Source: Lithodes maja (taxonomy: Eukaryota > Arthropoda > Malacostraca > Decapoda > Lithodidae). From it: 64,000 nucleotides of DNA. The position numbers were made by a program, and so were the translations under genes. The notes under the pieces are model-generated. The model ran no database searches, had not been told where the DNA came from, and was given only the letters and a program-made list of their open reading frames with translations. The DNA lies in NCBI GenBank assembly GCA_037953745.1, contig JBAKBP010001605.1, positions 52,501 to 116,500 of the forward strand, in the 5' to 3' direction. Positions 43,176 through 53,260 of this stretch are shown one piece after another (within the stretch, counting starts at the first letter, position 1; each line of letters starts with the position of its first letter).

Positions 43176-43732
43176 GCGGTACGATAATTTGGGCTCCTGG
43201 CGGTTTGCCAAGGCAGCAAGGTGTGCTTTTGAGGTACGCCAGAGCCTTCACGAACACCAACCAGTTAACATCTAAATTTCCGCCCTCAGTTGATCGAGCT
43301 TTTGTGCCTCTAATCACAATACACATACAGCAATACACACAGCTACACCATCACGACGCTCTCATCGACACCATGACTGACTGACAGATAAGCATAATAT
43401 TCATGTCCATTCCCATGTAATCATTTATTCTTTCTTTAACTTGACTCGAGTCTCGGGACAGAAGTCTCGTTCCCCATTGTCCACCGCCATATTGGGTAAA
43501 ACGTTCTCCCTTGCCTCATTGCCACGTGGAACTATTGGTGAGTTAATTCCTGGCTAATATTAACCCTTATAACCTTACCCTATATATAAATTTATTATGT
43601 GAGACCTTTGGATATAAATTAGCTTGTTTCAGATTGAATTCAATTTAGATATAGAGTAGTTTTCATTTAGATTGATTTTATTTGATTCATTATAGCTTAG
43701 TAATATTTAACTTCCATTGATAGTTTACCACA
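43176..43732 (+). repeat. 5' LTR (or surviving 3' portion of it) of BEL element E
   Basis: 557 bp matching 51894-52455 nearly base for base; the right copy has a 5-bp insertion (acagt) near 52334. It ends gtttaccaca and is followed by the primer-binding site. It begins either at a TG (tg[g]cggtacg) or inside a longer LTR whose left part is lost. Confidence 0.9.
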
Positions 43733-43733
43733 T

Positions 43734-43745
43734 TGGTGCCCAGAC
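43734..43745 (+). other. Primer-binding site of BEL element E
   Basis: TGGTGCCCAGAC lies one base after the LTR end. It is a TGG start complementary to a tRNA CCA end and differs from the site of the Gypsy elements. Confidence 0.7.
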
Positions 43746-43783
43746 CCGGGATTTAGCTACCAGTAGGGGATTTTTCTTAGGCA

Positions 43784-44485
43784 ATGAGTAAGGGATTAGC
43801 CCAGGGATGCAGGAGCAAGGACCCCGGAGGGGTGGGGCTTGGCTATCTTCCTGTACCTCAGGCGCCGGTACCTCAGCGAATAGCCATAGTAGGGCATTCA
43901 TATGCAACTAGGCTAAGGGCAGCTGACGGAGGAACTGAGTCGTATCGGGCGTCGGAGGGGGAAAGAACATTCAGGCTGACCTACTTCGGGGTACCGGGAG
44001 CAACCGTTGACACCCTGAAAGCCTCCCCCAAGTGGGGGCAGGTGGTTCGGTTTAGGCCGCATATGATCTTTTTGTTTATAGGCGGCAATGATATACGCCC
44101 CGGTACAGTACCCCGCGAGTTAGCTGACGCTATCAAAGAGGTGGCGCTGGATCTGGAGCGTGAGTCCGGAGGGAGCTGCAAGATCGTGGCAATTGAGAGC
44201 CAGACGAGAGTCCGAGGGTTCTCAGCGGCGGACTATCAAGCTATAAAAAATTCTGTTAACCGCGCCCTGAGGTGTCGGTTAGTAGAAACGAAGCACCGCT
44301 TTGTTTCTCTCACTCTCAGCATCCTGGACCTCGACCAGGATGGTGTCCACCTCGATTTAGACACCAATCAAGTCCTCTATGACAAGATTGTAGGGCTAAC
44401 GAAGCGTTGGCTAGAGAGGGACGCCGGGGTTATATCATTTCGCCTGCCTAAGTCCTGCATCCCACCCATCATCTTTCCCCAATAA
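43784..44485 (+). CDS. SGNH/GDSL-like hydrolase encoded upstream of BEL gag
   Basis: 233 residues, starting at an ATG 51 bp after the LTR. All four SGNH blocks are in order. Block I is IAIVGHSYATRL with the candidate nucleophile S39; block II is FGVPGATVDTL with G72. Block III is FLFIGGNDIRPG with N102, and block V is DLDQDGVHLDL with D186 and H189. Hydrophobic strands precede blocks I and III as expected for the fold. There is no signal peptide; the N-terminus is Gly/Pro-rich. The ORF has no stop or frameshift, although gag, pol and integrase of the same element are broken. By family, a lipase or esterase acting on acyl or acetyl groups is likely; the substrate is unknown. Esterase domains are known from ORF1 of CR1-like LINEs, but I do not know of one as a separate ORF in BEL elements. 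A captured host gene is the main alternative. Confidence 0.8.
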   Translation: MSKGLAQGCRSKDPGGVGLGYLPVPQAPVPQRIAIVGHSYATRLRAADGGTESYRASEGERTFRLTYFGVPGATVDTLKASPKWGQVVRFRPHMIFLFIGGNDIRPGTVPRELADAIKEVALDLERESGGSCKIVAIESQTRVRGFSAADYQAIKNSVNRALRCRLVETKHRFVSLTLSILDLDQDGVHLDLDTNQVLYDKIVGLTKRWLERDAGVISFRLPKSCIPPIIFPQ

Positions 44486-44503
44486 TTTTCTTTTCCGTTT
44501 CAG
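43788..44503 (+). promoter_or_regulatory. Possible intron that removes the SGNH ORF
   Basis: GTAAGG starts at 43788, overlapping the SGNH start codon (atga|gtaagg). A good acceptor, ttttcttttccgtttcag, ends at 44503, directly after the SGNH stop. Splicing would delete the hydrolase ORF and bring gag (ATG 44701) near the 5' end, after a tiny upstream frame. Signals are seen; use is inferred. Confidence 0.3.
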
Positions 44504-44700
44504 ACTTCCTGTGACATATGACCTGACCTAACATTTTTTCTTGTTCAATATGATTCATTAGTAGGTATTGCTATTTAGTGTACTATTTTTTCTCCATAAC
44601 ATAGAAGTCCGCCGGTTGGCGTCTCTTAACTAGACTATTAATTTGCCGTTGTCTTTGTAACATAACATTTAGATACATAGCCTATAGGCTTACATGCAAA

Positions 44701-46480
44701 ATGAATAAAAACGATGAAGAGACACCGTCTAGTGGGGTGCTGATCAAAGCCCCTAAAAATCAAAGGGCGGGACTTCGGGGAGTATTAAATAGGCTAATTG
44801 TGGACGTCAACACTTTCATCACTACTGCTGAACTAGAGGAATTGGAGGCTAGATTAGAAAACGTCCAAGCTACCCACGGTCGTATTACGGCTCTGAGTGA
44901 GGTAATTGTGGCTGACATGACAGAGGAGGAAGAGATAGTTACAGAGTGTGATAATCGCGCCCTCTATGACGAATCTGTCTTTAGAGCGAAGTATCTATTA
45001 CAGCGTGCTGTCGCAAGTAAGAAGGGAGGCGATAATGAGGCCCATAGAAGGGCTGACCCAAAACATACTGTACGCCTCCCAAAGCTCAATCTTCCTACAT
45101 TTGGGGGCAAGTTAACTGAGTGGTTAGCTTTTTGGGACGTATTTCGATCTACGGTTCATGAATCCTCTTTGGATAATGTCCGCAAGTTTCACTATCTGAA
45201 GGGACAAATGGAAGGAGAGGCCTTACATTTAATAGAGGGTTTTGCAGTAGTGGGTGGTAGTTATCTTGAAGCGGTACACTTATTAGAGTCCACATACGGG
45301 GATAGAGAGCAGTTGAAGATGGCCCATGTCGTTGCCTTGTTGGGGCTCCCAGAACCACAGTATAAGGTTGATGAGTTGACAAACTTCTGACTGTACCTTT
45401 ATCATAATTCTTATTTCTAACTTTTTTCTTGAGAGTGGTGAAGGCAGTGGGGCCATAATGGTGTGCCCCATGTTTCCCTATTGTCTTACTCTCACAGCCC
45501 ACTGGCACAAGTTGGCCTTTCTCTCTCTGGCGTAGGGATGCGGCGACCCCACCGCCCGCCACTTTGGTGGTGCAATCAGCCTCTGGAGCAGTGGACCACT
45601 GGTTCCCATTTTCAGAAAATTCCTGTGCTTGGTATGCTTCCAGCCAGGGCCCCACTGGGGTAAATAAAATAGCAAAACAGTGGTGGAACTGCCATTCGGG
45701 TGAGGGACTGCTCTGGGTCTGCTCCTTCAGTGTTCATGGTTATAATCCACTTAGTGGAAATGGCACTGTGGAGTGGGTCAGTCGGGGCATGTCTGGGAGC
45801 CTGGAGGCAGTTTCTGCCATGGCCATCCCTTTTGGGGCGCTTCCTCTGGAAGCGAGGCGTCAGATTTGATGATGATGATGAGTTGACAAACTTCAGGGCA
45901 AATATGGAGTGCCATACTCGATCGCTAGACACCCTAGGGCTTACCACGCAGGAAATGATAGTCATTATCTTGCGTCAGAAGCTTCCTATGGCAATACTTG
46001 ATAAGGTAAGATCATTTGAGCTGGGGGAGTTCAAAACTCAGTTCAGCAAGGAGATCAATAATCTACAGTTGAACAAAGGGAGAATGTATGTGTCGGGAGG
46101 GAGTGAGAATGTGGAGAAGAGGGGAACAATAAGCATGACAGTGGGGACTAAAGTAAAGAAAGAGGGTGCGTATAAGAAACCTGCTCAGATTCTATGTAAG
46201 CTATGTAACAACAAACATAAATGGAGTTTCTGCATAAAATACCCAACAAATGAGACAAAACTATCACAGGCGAAAAGATTGAAGCTATGTGTGGGTTGTC
46301 TAAGTGGGGAACATGGTAAGCAGGGACAATGTACTGCTACATACTTAAGGCCCTGTCGCCACTTCAAAGGACATCACTTTTATAAGTTGTGTCCTACAGC
46401 AGATAAAGTCAAAGACGTCAAAACAGAGGGTACTACAACTGTGACACTAGGTAGCACGCAAGACACCACTATATTGCCCA
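44701..46480 (+). pseudogene. BEL element E gag, interrupted by a retroposed insert
   Basis: Gag starts MNKNDEETPSSGVLIKAPKN. Residues about 120-229 hold the DUF1759-type core: VRLPKLNLPTFGGKLTEW, FWDVFRSTVHESSLDNVRKF and LHLIEGFAVVGGSYLEAVHL. At DELTNF (45387) a stop codon enters from a foreign insert (45388-45876). Gag resumes in the same frame after the repeated target word as DELTNFRANMECHTRSLDTL. Two Cys/His knuckles follow, CKLCNNKHKWSFC and CVGCLSGEHGKQGQC (about 46195-46330). Without the insert the frame would be continuous, because insert plus duplication is 507 bp. This copy cannot make full gag. Confidence 0.88.
45388..45876 (+). mobile_element. Non-coding retroposed insert with 18-bp target duplication and (GAT)n tail
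   Basis: The word gatgagttgacaaacttc lies on both sides (45370-45387 and 45877-45894). The insert ends gtcagatttgatgatgatga, a GAT tail. Its last ~80 bp match the 3' end of the LINE at 54993-56301: both share gtttctg[c/t]catggccatcc and gaagc[a/g]aggcgtc. Upstream it has no RT motif in any frame. It is therefore a SINE-like or internally deleted partner that probably uses the LINE machinery. Confidence 0.8.
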
Positions 46481-47235
46481 CAATACAGATTCCCATGGAA
46501 GGTAATGACAGTAACAAAGTTTGTCGGGTACTTCTAGATCAAGGGTCTCAACGTTCCTTTATAAAGAGGTCCGTACTAGTGGGACTGAAGCACCAAATCG
46601 TAGGGGCTGAGACTCTTCGATTACAGGGCTTCACAGGGGTTACTGATAAACAAGACTACGAGATAGCGGAGATTTCATATTTCTATCGTAAAAACCGGTA
46701 CTTTATGACTTGTATCGTAGTAGACACCCTACCAGAATATGTATCTGTGGGTGTGAAGAAGGTGGAACACGCATTACGTAGTAAAGGGGTTAACTTGTCA
46801 GATCCCATGGGAAATCAGAGTGAGGTGCATGTTCTACTTGGTGTGGATCATTATTATGAAGTAGTATACCCTGGATTTAAAAAGATGTGTGGTGTAATTT
46901 TAATCCCCACTAAATTTGGATACTGCATGAGCGGAAAGGTGCATACTACACAGTCAAAGGTCCTGGTCGACACGGTCTCGATATATAGAGTCAATGTAAC
47001 CGCGGCAGAGGAGTTGGGAAGGGAGGATTCCCAACCTAGTGACCCTAAGATGGCTGCCGAGTTCGACCTGGAACGACTGTGGAGATTGGATCACATAGGC
47101 ATTAATCCTATGGAGACTGATTATGACTCGGAAGTTGCGCTACAAAGGTTTGACGAGTCTGTGTGCTACTGTGCCTCAGACAAGCAATATAAAGTTAGTT
47201 TACCCTGGAAGAACGGTGAGATAGGCATCTCTTAA
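46481..47235 (+). pseudogene. BEL element E protease and the first part of RT
   Basis: The DUF1758-type retropepsin has its catalytic motif in VCRVLLDQGSQRSFIKRSVL (Asp codon 46537-46539). It continues through LLGVDHYYEVVYPGFKKM and IPTKFGYCMSGKV. The first RT residues follow, FDLERLWRLDHIGINPME and VSLPWKNGEIGIS, then a stop at 47233. In Pao elements the RT palm should follow; it is absent. Confidence 0.85.
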
Positions 47236-47260
47236 CCAGGAAAAGTCCAGAAATTTGGGG
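47236..47260 (+). other. Deletion junction: RT catalytic domain missing
   Basis: The frame changes here from the RT N-terminus (..NGEIGIS) to its end (LGMIWQPKHD). By family knowledge some 250-300 residues with the catalytic YxDD box should lie between. None of this sequence is present elsewhere in the element. Confidence 0.75.
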
Positions 47261-49231
47261 ATGATCTGGCAACCTAAACATGACATACTAACTTTTCAAA
47301 CAAGGTCTTTTGCTCAGCAGACAGGAGCGCACACAAAAAGAAGTCTGTTAAGCAAAGTTGCGCAATTTTTTGATCCTTTGGGTCTAGCATTACCTGTTAC
47401 CATAAGAGCTAGGATTCTAATGCAGGAAGTTTGGAGACGGAAGATAGGATGGGATGACAGTTTGCCCGAGGACCTGAATGACCAAGGGACATTGTTGTTG
47501 AATGAATATGCCATCCTATGTACTAAACCTATACCTCGTAAAGTGGCGGCGTTCGGTGACGTTACGTTACACACGTTTTGCGATTCTAGCGCCACGGCAT
47601 ACGGGGTAGCCATATATGTTGTTACTTCATTTGGGGCACATTTAGTTACAGCCCGGGCCAAAGTGGCCCCGGTTAAAAAGGTAACTATCCCTAAAATGGA
47701 ATTGACTGCCATGCTGCTATTAGCACGTCTGGTGCAACATGTACGCACAGCATACGAGAGCGAATTAAATATTGAAATCGTTCACGTATGGTGCGATAGT
47801 CAGGTCGCACTCAACTGGATACATAGCAAGAAGTCTCTGCCAGTTTATGTGCGGAATAGGGTAGATGAGATTAGGGCCCTATTGTCAGACGTTGCTTATC
47901 ATTATGTAAATACAAAAGAAAACCCTAGTGATCTCATAACTAGGGGTATAACGGCTAGCCAGTTAATGAAGTCCGAATTGTGGTGGCATGGTCCAAAGTG
48001 GCTGCTCCATGAAAGTGAATGGACGATATGGCATGCTGTTGGTGAGGAACTTCTGCCACTGGAAACAGTGGCAGTTACAGCCCAACCAAATGAGCCACCG
48101 GGTCCTATCATAAAGTGGGCAAGATTCGGTGACTATAATAAACTAGTCAGAGTTGTAGCTTGGGTGTTGCGATATGTATCCAATCTCAAGCTTAAAGTAA
48201 CGGGCCAACTCTGCAACAGGGGTCACAACATTGATGCTCGTGAATTTAAAGCAGCTGAAGTAACTTTGATCAAATGGGTTCAAGTAGAAACCTTTTCCAA
48301 TGAATTAGAATCCTTGAAAAGCTCGAATAAGACATTAATGCCTAATATAGTGCGTCAACTAAGGTTGCACCTAGACAATGGCCTCATCAGGTGTGAGGGT
48401 CGCCTGAAGTGGTCGGGTGTACCAGACGGCACAAACCGCCCTATACTTATGCTAACAAGACATCACGTTACTGATCTATTGATCATACGTGCACATAGGG
48501 AAGTAAAACACTACGGGGTATGTCATATTATATCAAATTTACGTCTCACATGGTGGATACCCAGAGTTCGACAAGTAGCTCGACGCGTAGTGAGAAAGTG
48601 TGTAATATGCCAGAGACTAAAGGGTAAACCATATGCAACTGGACCAGCTCCACCTCTACCTGAATGCCGTGTAAAGCACGTAGAACCTTTCCAAGCGGTA
48701 GGATTAGATTACACAGGGGCATTGAAGACGAGGGAGCATGAGAAGGTTTATATATTATTGTTTACCTGTGCGACGTCTCGAGCGGTACACCTAGAACTAT
48801 GTGATAATATGTCTAGCGAAGAATTTATGCTGGCGTTTAGACGGTTTTGTGCCCGTCGTTCATTCCCTCAACTCATTCTTAGCGACAATGCTCCCACTTA
48901 TGTCCAAGCATCAAAATATCTAAAGGATATAAGTAGTGATCCTACTATCATCACTTTTTTGGGAGAGAAGAAGTGCGAATGGAGGTTCATTCCAGTTAAG
49001 GCACCTTGGTTTGGTGGAATGTGGGAACGATGTGTCGGCATAGTAAAGTCAGGACTAAGAGCGGTTGTAGGACGTGCTCTATTAAAGAAGAGTGAGTTGA
49101 CGACAGTCCTCACAGAGATAGAGGCAGTCGTGAATGATCGCCCGCTTACATATGTGTACACCGACCTGCAAACACCACTACCATTAACGCCAGCTCACTT
49201 GCTATATGGGATTGACTGCGTTTCCATCTGA
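47255..49231 (+). pseudogene. BEL element E RNase H and integrase
   Basis: The frame starts at the RT end, LGMIWQPKHDILTFQTRSF. The Pao RNase H core follows with acidic residues in HTFCDSSATAYGVAIYVV, PKMELTAMLLLARL and VWCDSQVALNWIHSKKSL. Integrase has the zinc domain (HREVKHYGVCHIISNLRL.. RKCVICQRLKG). The catalytic triad is in AVGLDYTGAL, LILSDNAPTYVQ and WFGGMWERCVG. It ends NDRPLTYVYTDLQ.. PAHLLYGIDCVSI at a frameshift. Domain order PR-(RT)-RH-IN is normal for BEL, in contrast to the Gypsy elements of this window. There is no in-frame ATG at the 5' end; it is a remnant of gag-pol. Confidence 0.88.
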
Positions 49232-49751
49232 TTTCCAATCCATAGTAGAGTTAGAGGATCCCTCGTTGTACTCTGAGGTAGCAGTGTCTAAGAGATACCA
49301 GTATATATCCAGGATAATCGAGGATTTTAGGAAACGGTGGATTAGTGAATATCTGCTAGCATTGAGGGAAAGGAGTGTTACTCCCTCTGGTCGACCAACG
49401 GCACCTACAGTTGGTGAAGTTGTTTTAATTAAAGAAGATAGTCCTCGTTTATACTGGAAATTGGGCCGTGTGTTGGAGGTATACAAGGGGGCAGACTCTG
49501 TAGAGCGGGTGGCGCTATTGAAGACAGCCACTGGAACAACTGTTCGTCCTATCGCACGTTTGTACGCTTTGGAACTCGATTCCGCATTGCAATCTGATGC
49601 TCCACCTGTTATTGCTGGGTCCGAGGATTCTCAAAGGAACGACTCACCTCTTACTGATGGTGATCATTCTCGGACCGGGACGCGTCCCAGACGCGCTGCT
49701 GCTGGCGCCGTTGACTTGTGGCGTCAGAAGATAGCCTCTGGGCAACTTTAG
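49206..49751 (+). pseudogene. BEL element E integrase C-terminal domain (DUF5641-like)
   Basis: In a new frame the pol text continues LTAFPSDFQSIVELEDPSLY. It goes on to SKRYQYISRIIEDFRKRW, then the DUF5641-like core VGEVVLIKEDSPRLYWKLGR and VRPIARLYALEL. A single-base shift near 49205-49215 separates it from integrase. It ends DLWRQKIASGQL at 49751, shortly before the polypurine tract, so the pol 3' end is complete. Confidence 0.85.
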
Positions 49752-49779
49752 GTTTAAGGTGGGGTTCAGGTCTTTTTTT

Positions 49780-49786
49780 GGGGGGG
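49780..49786 (+). other. Polypurine tract of BEL element E
   Basis: tttttttggggggg lies 28 bp after the pol stop and is followed by tag and TGTATCGTATAAATACG. By position a 3' LTR should begin at 49790 (TGT). Confidence 0.6.
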
Positions 49787-49789
49787 TAG

Positions 49790-51272
49790 TGTATCGTATA
49801 AATACGATAGAATATGACTATTTTGTGATCTCGTATGTCTCTGTGACGTCACGATCGCTCCTACAGCACGACGTAGGACGAGTAGATCGTATATTATAAG
49901 ATTGTAAATAAGTTAAGTTATAAATGGCCTAATATGCTATTAAGCAATATTGCTATGGTCTTTTGTAGTACAGTATATAGTGGAGCCCCCATCCTCGCTA
50001 CACCGGTCTTCGTTGATTCAATTCTCGCACCACACACCAAATATTCCCCATTTCAATTCTCGCGCCAAAAGCCTCATTCCTCGCATCAAAATCCCAGCCG
50101 AAACCCGAAAAAATAGCAAAAATAACGAAAAACTCAACATAAAACTAGAAAACAAACAAAAACAATAATTTTGTTTTAACATAACGAAAGAATCTGCCAG
50201 TAGCTTGCTGTTTAGAGACGAAATCCAAGTGAATCCGAGATCCGATCGTCAAATGCGCAAGATGCCGCCATCTTTGTATGACGTCATCACTAAGCAGACA
50301 CTTGCAGTTTAGCTAGTATCTGTGTTGACAAAACAACCGTTTGCAAGCCTTTTTGTGCCTGAACCCCTTATCTCTCGCGTTTATTATAACCTCTAGTACA
50401 TCTAGTGATAGGGATTGTTGGCCTGGTGGTAGCAATGAAGGAATTTCATGCTCAAAACACAGCAAAGACCAGTCCATGTCGGACGAAAGCGATTGAATTG
50501 CCTAGCCTAGACGATGTTAGCCTAGGCTAGGCTAAGTATGACAATGATTTATAATAAAATCTGTGTGGTAAGTAATCTAATCATAATACGTATTTATACG
50601 TCTTTTCCTCATAATATATATTTATTGGATGTATTTGGGGCGAAATGGGTACTTGAGGGGTGGCTGGACGAATTTAGAACCTAGGCCTAGGCTAGGCCTA
50701 AAAAATTTCGCATGATAGAAACAATGCCCCAATCTACAGTATTTATGGTTAGGACTGTCATTTAGCCATCTCTACATTATTATTTACAATGCATAATATT
50801 TAGGCCTAGGCTACTTGATGTAGCCTAGACAAAAAACATGTTTTCATAGCCTAACACTGGGAAAAAGTGCGGTAATTGTTTAGATATTGGGCCTTTTTTT
50901 TTCTAGTTATTAAAAACTTATTCTATGGTGTATTATATGATACAGTATAATGCATAAAATTTAATTTGTACTTACACTAGTTGTACAGTGGTGCACCAAC
51001 TTTCGCTACATCTCGATTCGCGGTTCGCACTTTCGCGGCAGTGTCTAAATATCCCGCCGATTTGAGTTTGGCGGTAAAAACTCGCATTTTCGCGCCCGAG
51101 CTTCGAAATTGAAGGCCTATTCAGCCACAAGCAAGATAATTCGGTACAGGAAAAATAAATGTTTGTGTCGAAACATGACCCAATACCAGTATATAGTCAC
51201 CCAATGACTATAACTAATCAATACACATACAGTACTTACAAATACTCAATAAAATTATTTGTACTTACAAAT
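49790..51272. other. Non-coding: either the front of a long 3' LTR or later insertions
   Basis: No gene is seen. The stretch starts with a TG directly after the polypurine tract. Two words resembling Tigger/pogo-type ends, cagtatatagtggagccccc and cagtggtgcaccaactttcg, lie near 49971 and 50989. Repeats of taggcctaggctaggc occur around 50500-50830. None of it matches sequence before 43176. Confidence 0.45.
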
Positions 51273-51283
51273 AGGCCTACTCA

Positions 51284-51469
51284 TTGAGAATATATCACAA
51301 ATACACGTGAGCCACTAAATGTTTCTAGTCTCTCAGTGGGGATCGAACCATCGACCATCAGAACGATAGCCGACGCTTTTAAGACTGCCGTGGTGTAATT
51401 GATTAAAGCGTCGGCTATCGTTCTGATGGTCGATGGTTCGATCCCCACTGAGAGACTAGAAACATTTAG
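51284..51469 (-). mobile_element. tRNA-derived SINE with an inverted 5' half and 11-bp target duplication
   Basis: The word aggcctactca flanks the unit exactly (51273-51283 and 51470-51480). Inside, 51315-51379 and 51405-51469 are perfect 65-bp inverted repeats around a 25-bp centre. On the plus strand gccgtggtgtaattgattaa followed by ggtcgatggttcgatcccca carries tRNA A- and B-box-like sequences (B box GGTTCGATCCC). On the minus strand the same core continues into the SINE 3' part, gtggctcacgtgtatttg. The 5' half is thus inverted relative to the 3' half. Confidence 0.85.
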
Positions 51470-51893
51470 AGGCCTACTCATGTTGAACGTACCTAGCCTA
51501 GTCACCCAATGACCCAGAATTGCTAAACCAACTAAAACTGGGATTGGTACACTTACTTACAGATATTCAATACTTTAATGAGTCTATAATGCTGATTAGC
51601 AAAGCATTATAATAGGTTACAATGCTTAGACATAAGGTTATAAGGTTAACCTGTGCCACCGCCATAGGCGCCATTTGCAAATGCACTGTTTTGGGTTCAA
51701 GCGGCGCCATGATGCCATCTAGTGGCCTTAACTGAAACTGATGTCTTGGTCCAAATTATAGGCGCATTTTTGCTCGAGTTTTGGCTCGAGCCAAAATGCG
51801 CCTCATAGTATCATATACGGTTGGAGCATCAGTATCGTACCGTAACGCTAAGTTCGCTAACTGAACTCTACCAAAACATTGCATAGGCCTATG

Positions 51894-52455
51894 GCGGTAC
51901 GATAATTTGGGCTCCTGGCGGTTTGCCAAGGCAGCAAGGTGTGCTTTTGAGGTACGCCAGAGCCTTCACGAACACCAACCAGTTAACATCTAAATTTCCG
52001 CCCTCAGTTGATCAAGCTTTTGTGCCTCTAATTACAATACACATACAGCAATACACACAGCTACACCATCACGACGCTCTCATCGACACCATGACTGACT
52101 GACAGATAAGCATAATATTCATGTCCATTCCCATGTAATCATTTATTCTTTCTTTAACTTGACTCGAGTCTCGGGACAGAAGTCTCGTTCCCCATTGTCC
52201 ACCGCCATATTGGGTAAAACGTTCTCCCTTGCCTCATTGCCACGTGGAACTATTGGTGAGTTAATTCCTGGCTAATATTAACCCTTATAACCTTACCCTA
52301 TATATAAATTTATTATGTGAGACCTTTGGATATACAGTAAATTAGCTTGTTTCAGATTTAATTCAATTTAGATATAGAGTAGTTTTCATTTAGATTGATT
52401 TTATTTGATTCATTATAGCTTAGTAATATTTAACTTCCATTGATAGTTTACCACA
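51894..52455 (+). repeat. 3' LTR (or its 3' portion) of BEL element E
   Basis: 562 bp nearly identical to 43176-43732. It ends gtttaccaca, followed without a gap by LINE coding sequence (gtaggatacag). Confidence 0.9.
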
Positions 52456-53260
52456 GTAGGATACAGTATGTATGAAGCGATGGAGGAAGTGAATGCAGAA
52501 AAGGATATAGGAGTAGTGATAGACAATAAGTTAAATTTCTCAGAACATTTAGCGGAAAAGATAAAGAAGGCCAATAGAATTGTAGGGCTGATAAGGAGGA
52601 CATTTGTGTCACTTGACGAAGAAATCTTCAGGAATCTCTATACAGCGCTGGTTAGGCTGCACCTGGAATATGCAAACCAGGTGTGGGCTCCATATATGGT
52701 AAAGGATATAGAAGCAGTGGAGAAAGTGCAGAGGAGAGCTAGCAAGCTAGTACCAACGTTGAAGAACGTGGGCTATGAGCAGAGGTTGAGGACACTGGGG
52801 CTTCCGACACTGGCATATAGGAGAAAGAAAGGGGATATGATAGAGACTTTTAAGATAGTGTCAGGAAAGTATGATGAGGATGTGTGTGAAGGTATCTTCT
52901 TGATGCGGGAGGGAACAAGAACGAGAGGACACTCAAAGAAAATTTACAAAGAAAGAAATAGGCTTGAGAAGGCAAAGAACTCATTTTGTGATAGAGTGGT
53001 AAATGAGTGGAACGAACTGCCCCAGTATGTAGTCGATTCCGAATCAATAAGGGAGTTTGAAAGTAATCTTGATAAAGCATGGGGAAGACAAGATTTGAAG
53101 TTTGATTATAAAGCAAAAATACAGGATAGTAAAAATGTTGCGTCTGCTACCGCCGCCGCCGCCGCCATCACCGTGAACGACCGCAGCAGTGCAAGTACTG
53201 AGCTGGATACACAGGCCTAGTTTGCCTTTTTCAAGAGAATCTACTGTAAGAAACTGTAAG
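52456..53260 (+). pseudogene. LINE ORF2 C-terminal fragment (Jockey/CR1 group)
   Basis: The frame begins at the BEL LTR border and reads VGYSMYEAMEEVNAEKDIGV, then LRRTFVSLDEEIFRN-type text (IVGLIRRTFVSLDEEIFRNL). It continues with ALVRLHLEYANQVWAPYMVK, VEKVQRRASKLVPTL and RLRTLGLPTLAYRRKKGDMI. This is the region after the RT core. The 5' part is missing, replaced by the LTR. The end is Ala-rich (a GCC repeat) and stops at 53220. A short tail repeat, ctgtaagaaactgtaagaaa, follows. The open frame of 251 codons is intact but encodes no catalytic residues. Confidence 0.85.

Larger units (their letters stand above)
43176..52455 (+). mobile_element. BEL/Pao retrotransposon E with an extra SGNH hydrolase ORF, RT deleted
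   Basis: Homologous ends lie at 43176-43732 and 51894-52455. Inside, in order: primer-binding site, SGNH-like ORF (43784-44485), gag (44701-), protease, a remnant of RT, RNase H, integrase and its C-terminal domain, then a polypurine tract at 49780. The element is dead: a foreign insert splits gag, most of RT is missing, and a frameshift breaks integrase. The 3' side is oddly long: 2.1 kb lie between the polypurine tract and the matched LTR segment. No target duplication was found. Confidence 0.9.

Noticed and set aside
46531..46560. BEL protease with Gln in place of Ser/Thr in the DxG motif as an unusual variant
   Set aside because: DQGS is, as far as I know, common in DUF1758 proteases of BEL/Pao elements, so it is not remarkable.
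51315..51469. CRISPR-like or terminator-like hairpin
   Set aside because: A single inverted repeat in eukaryotic DNA with tRNA-type boxes and a target duplication; it is a SINE.
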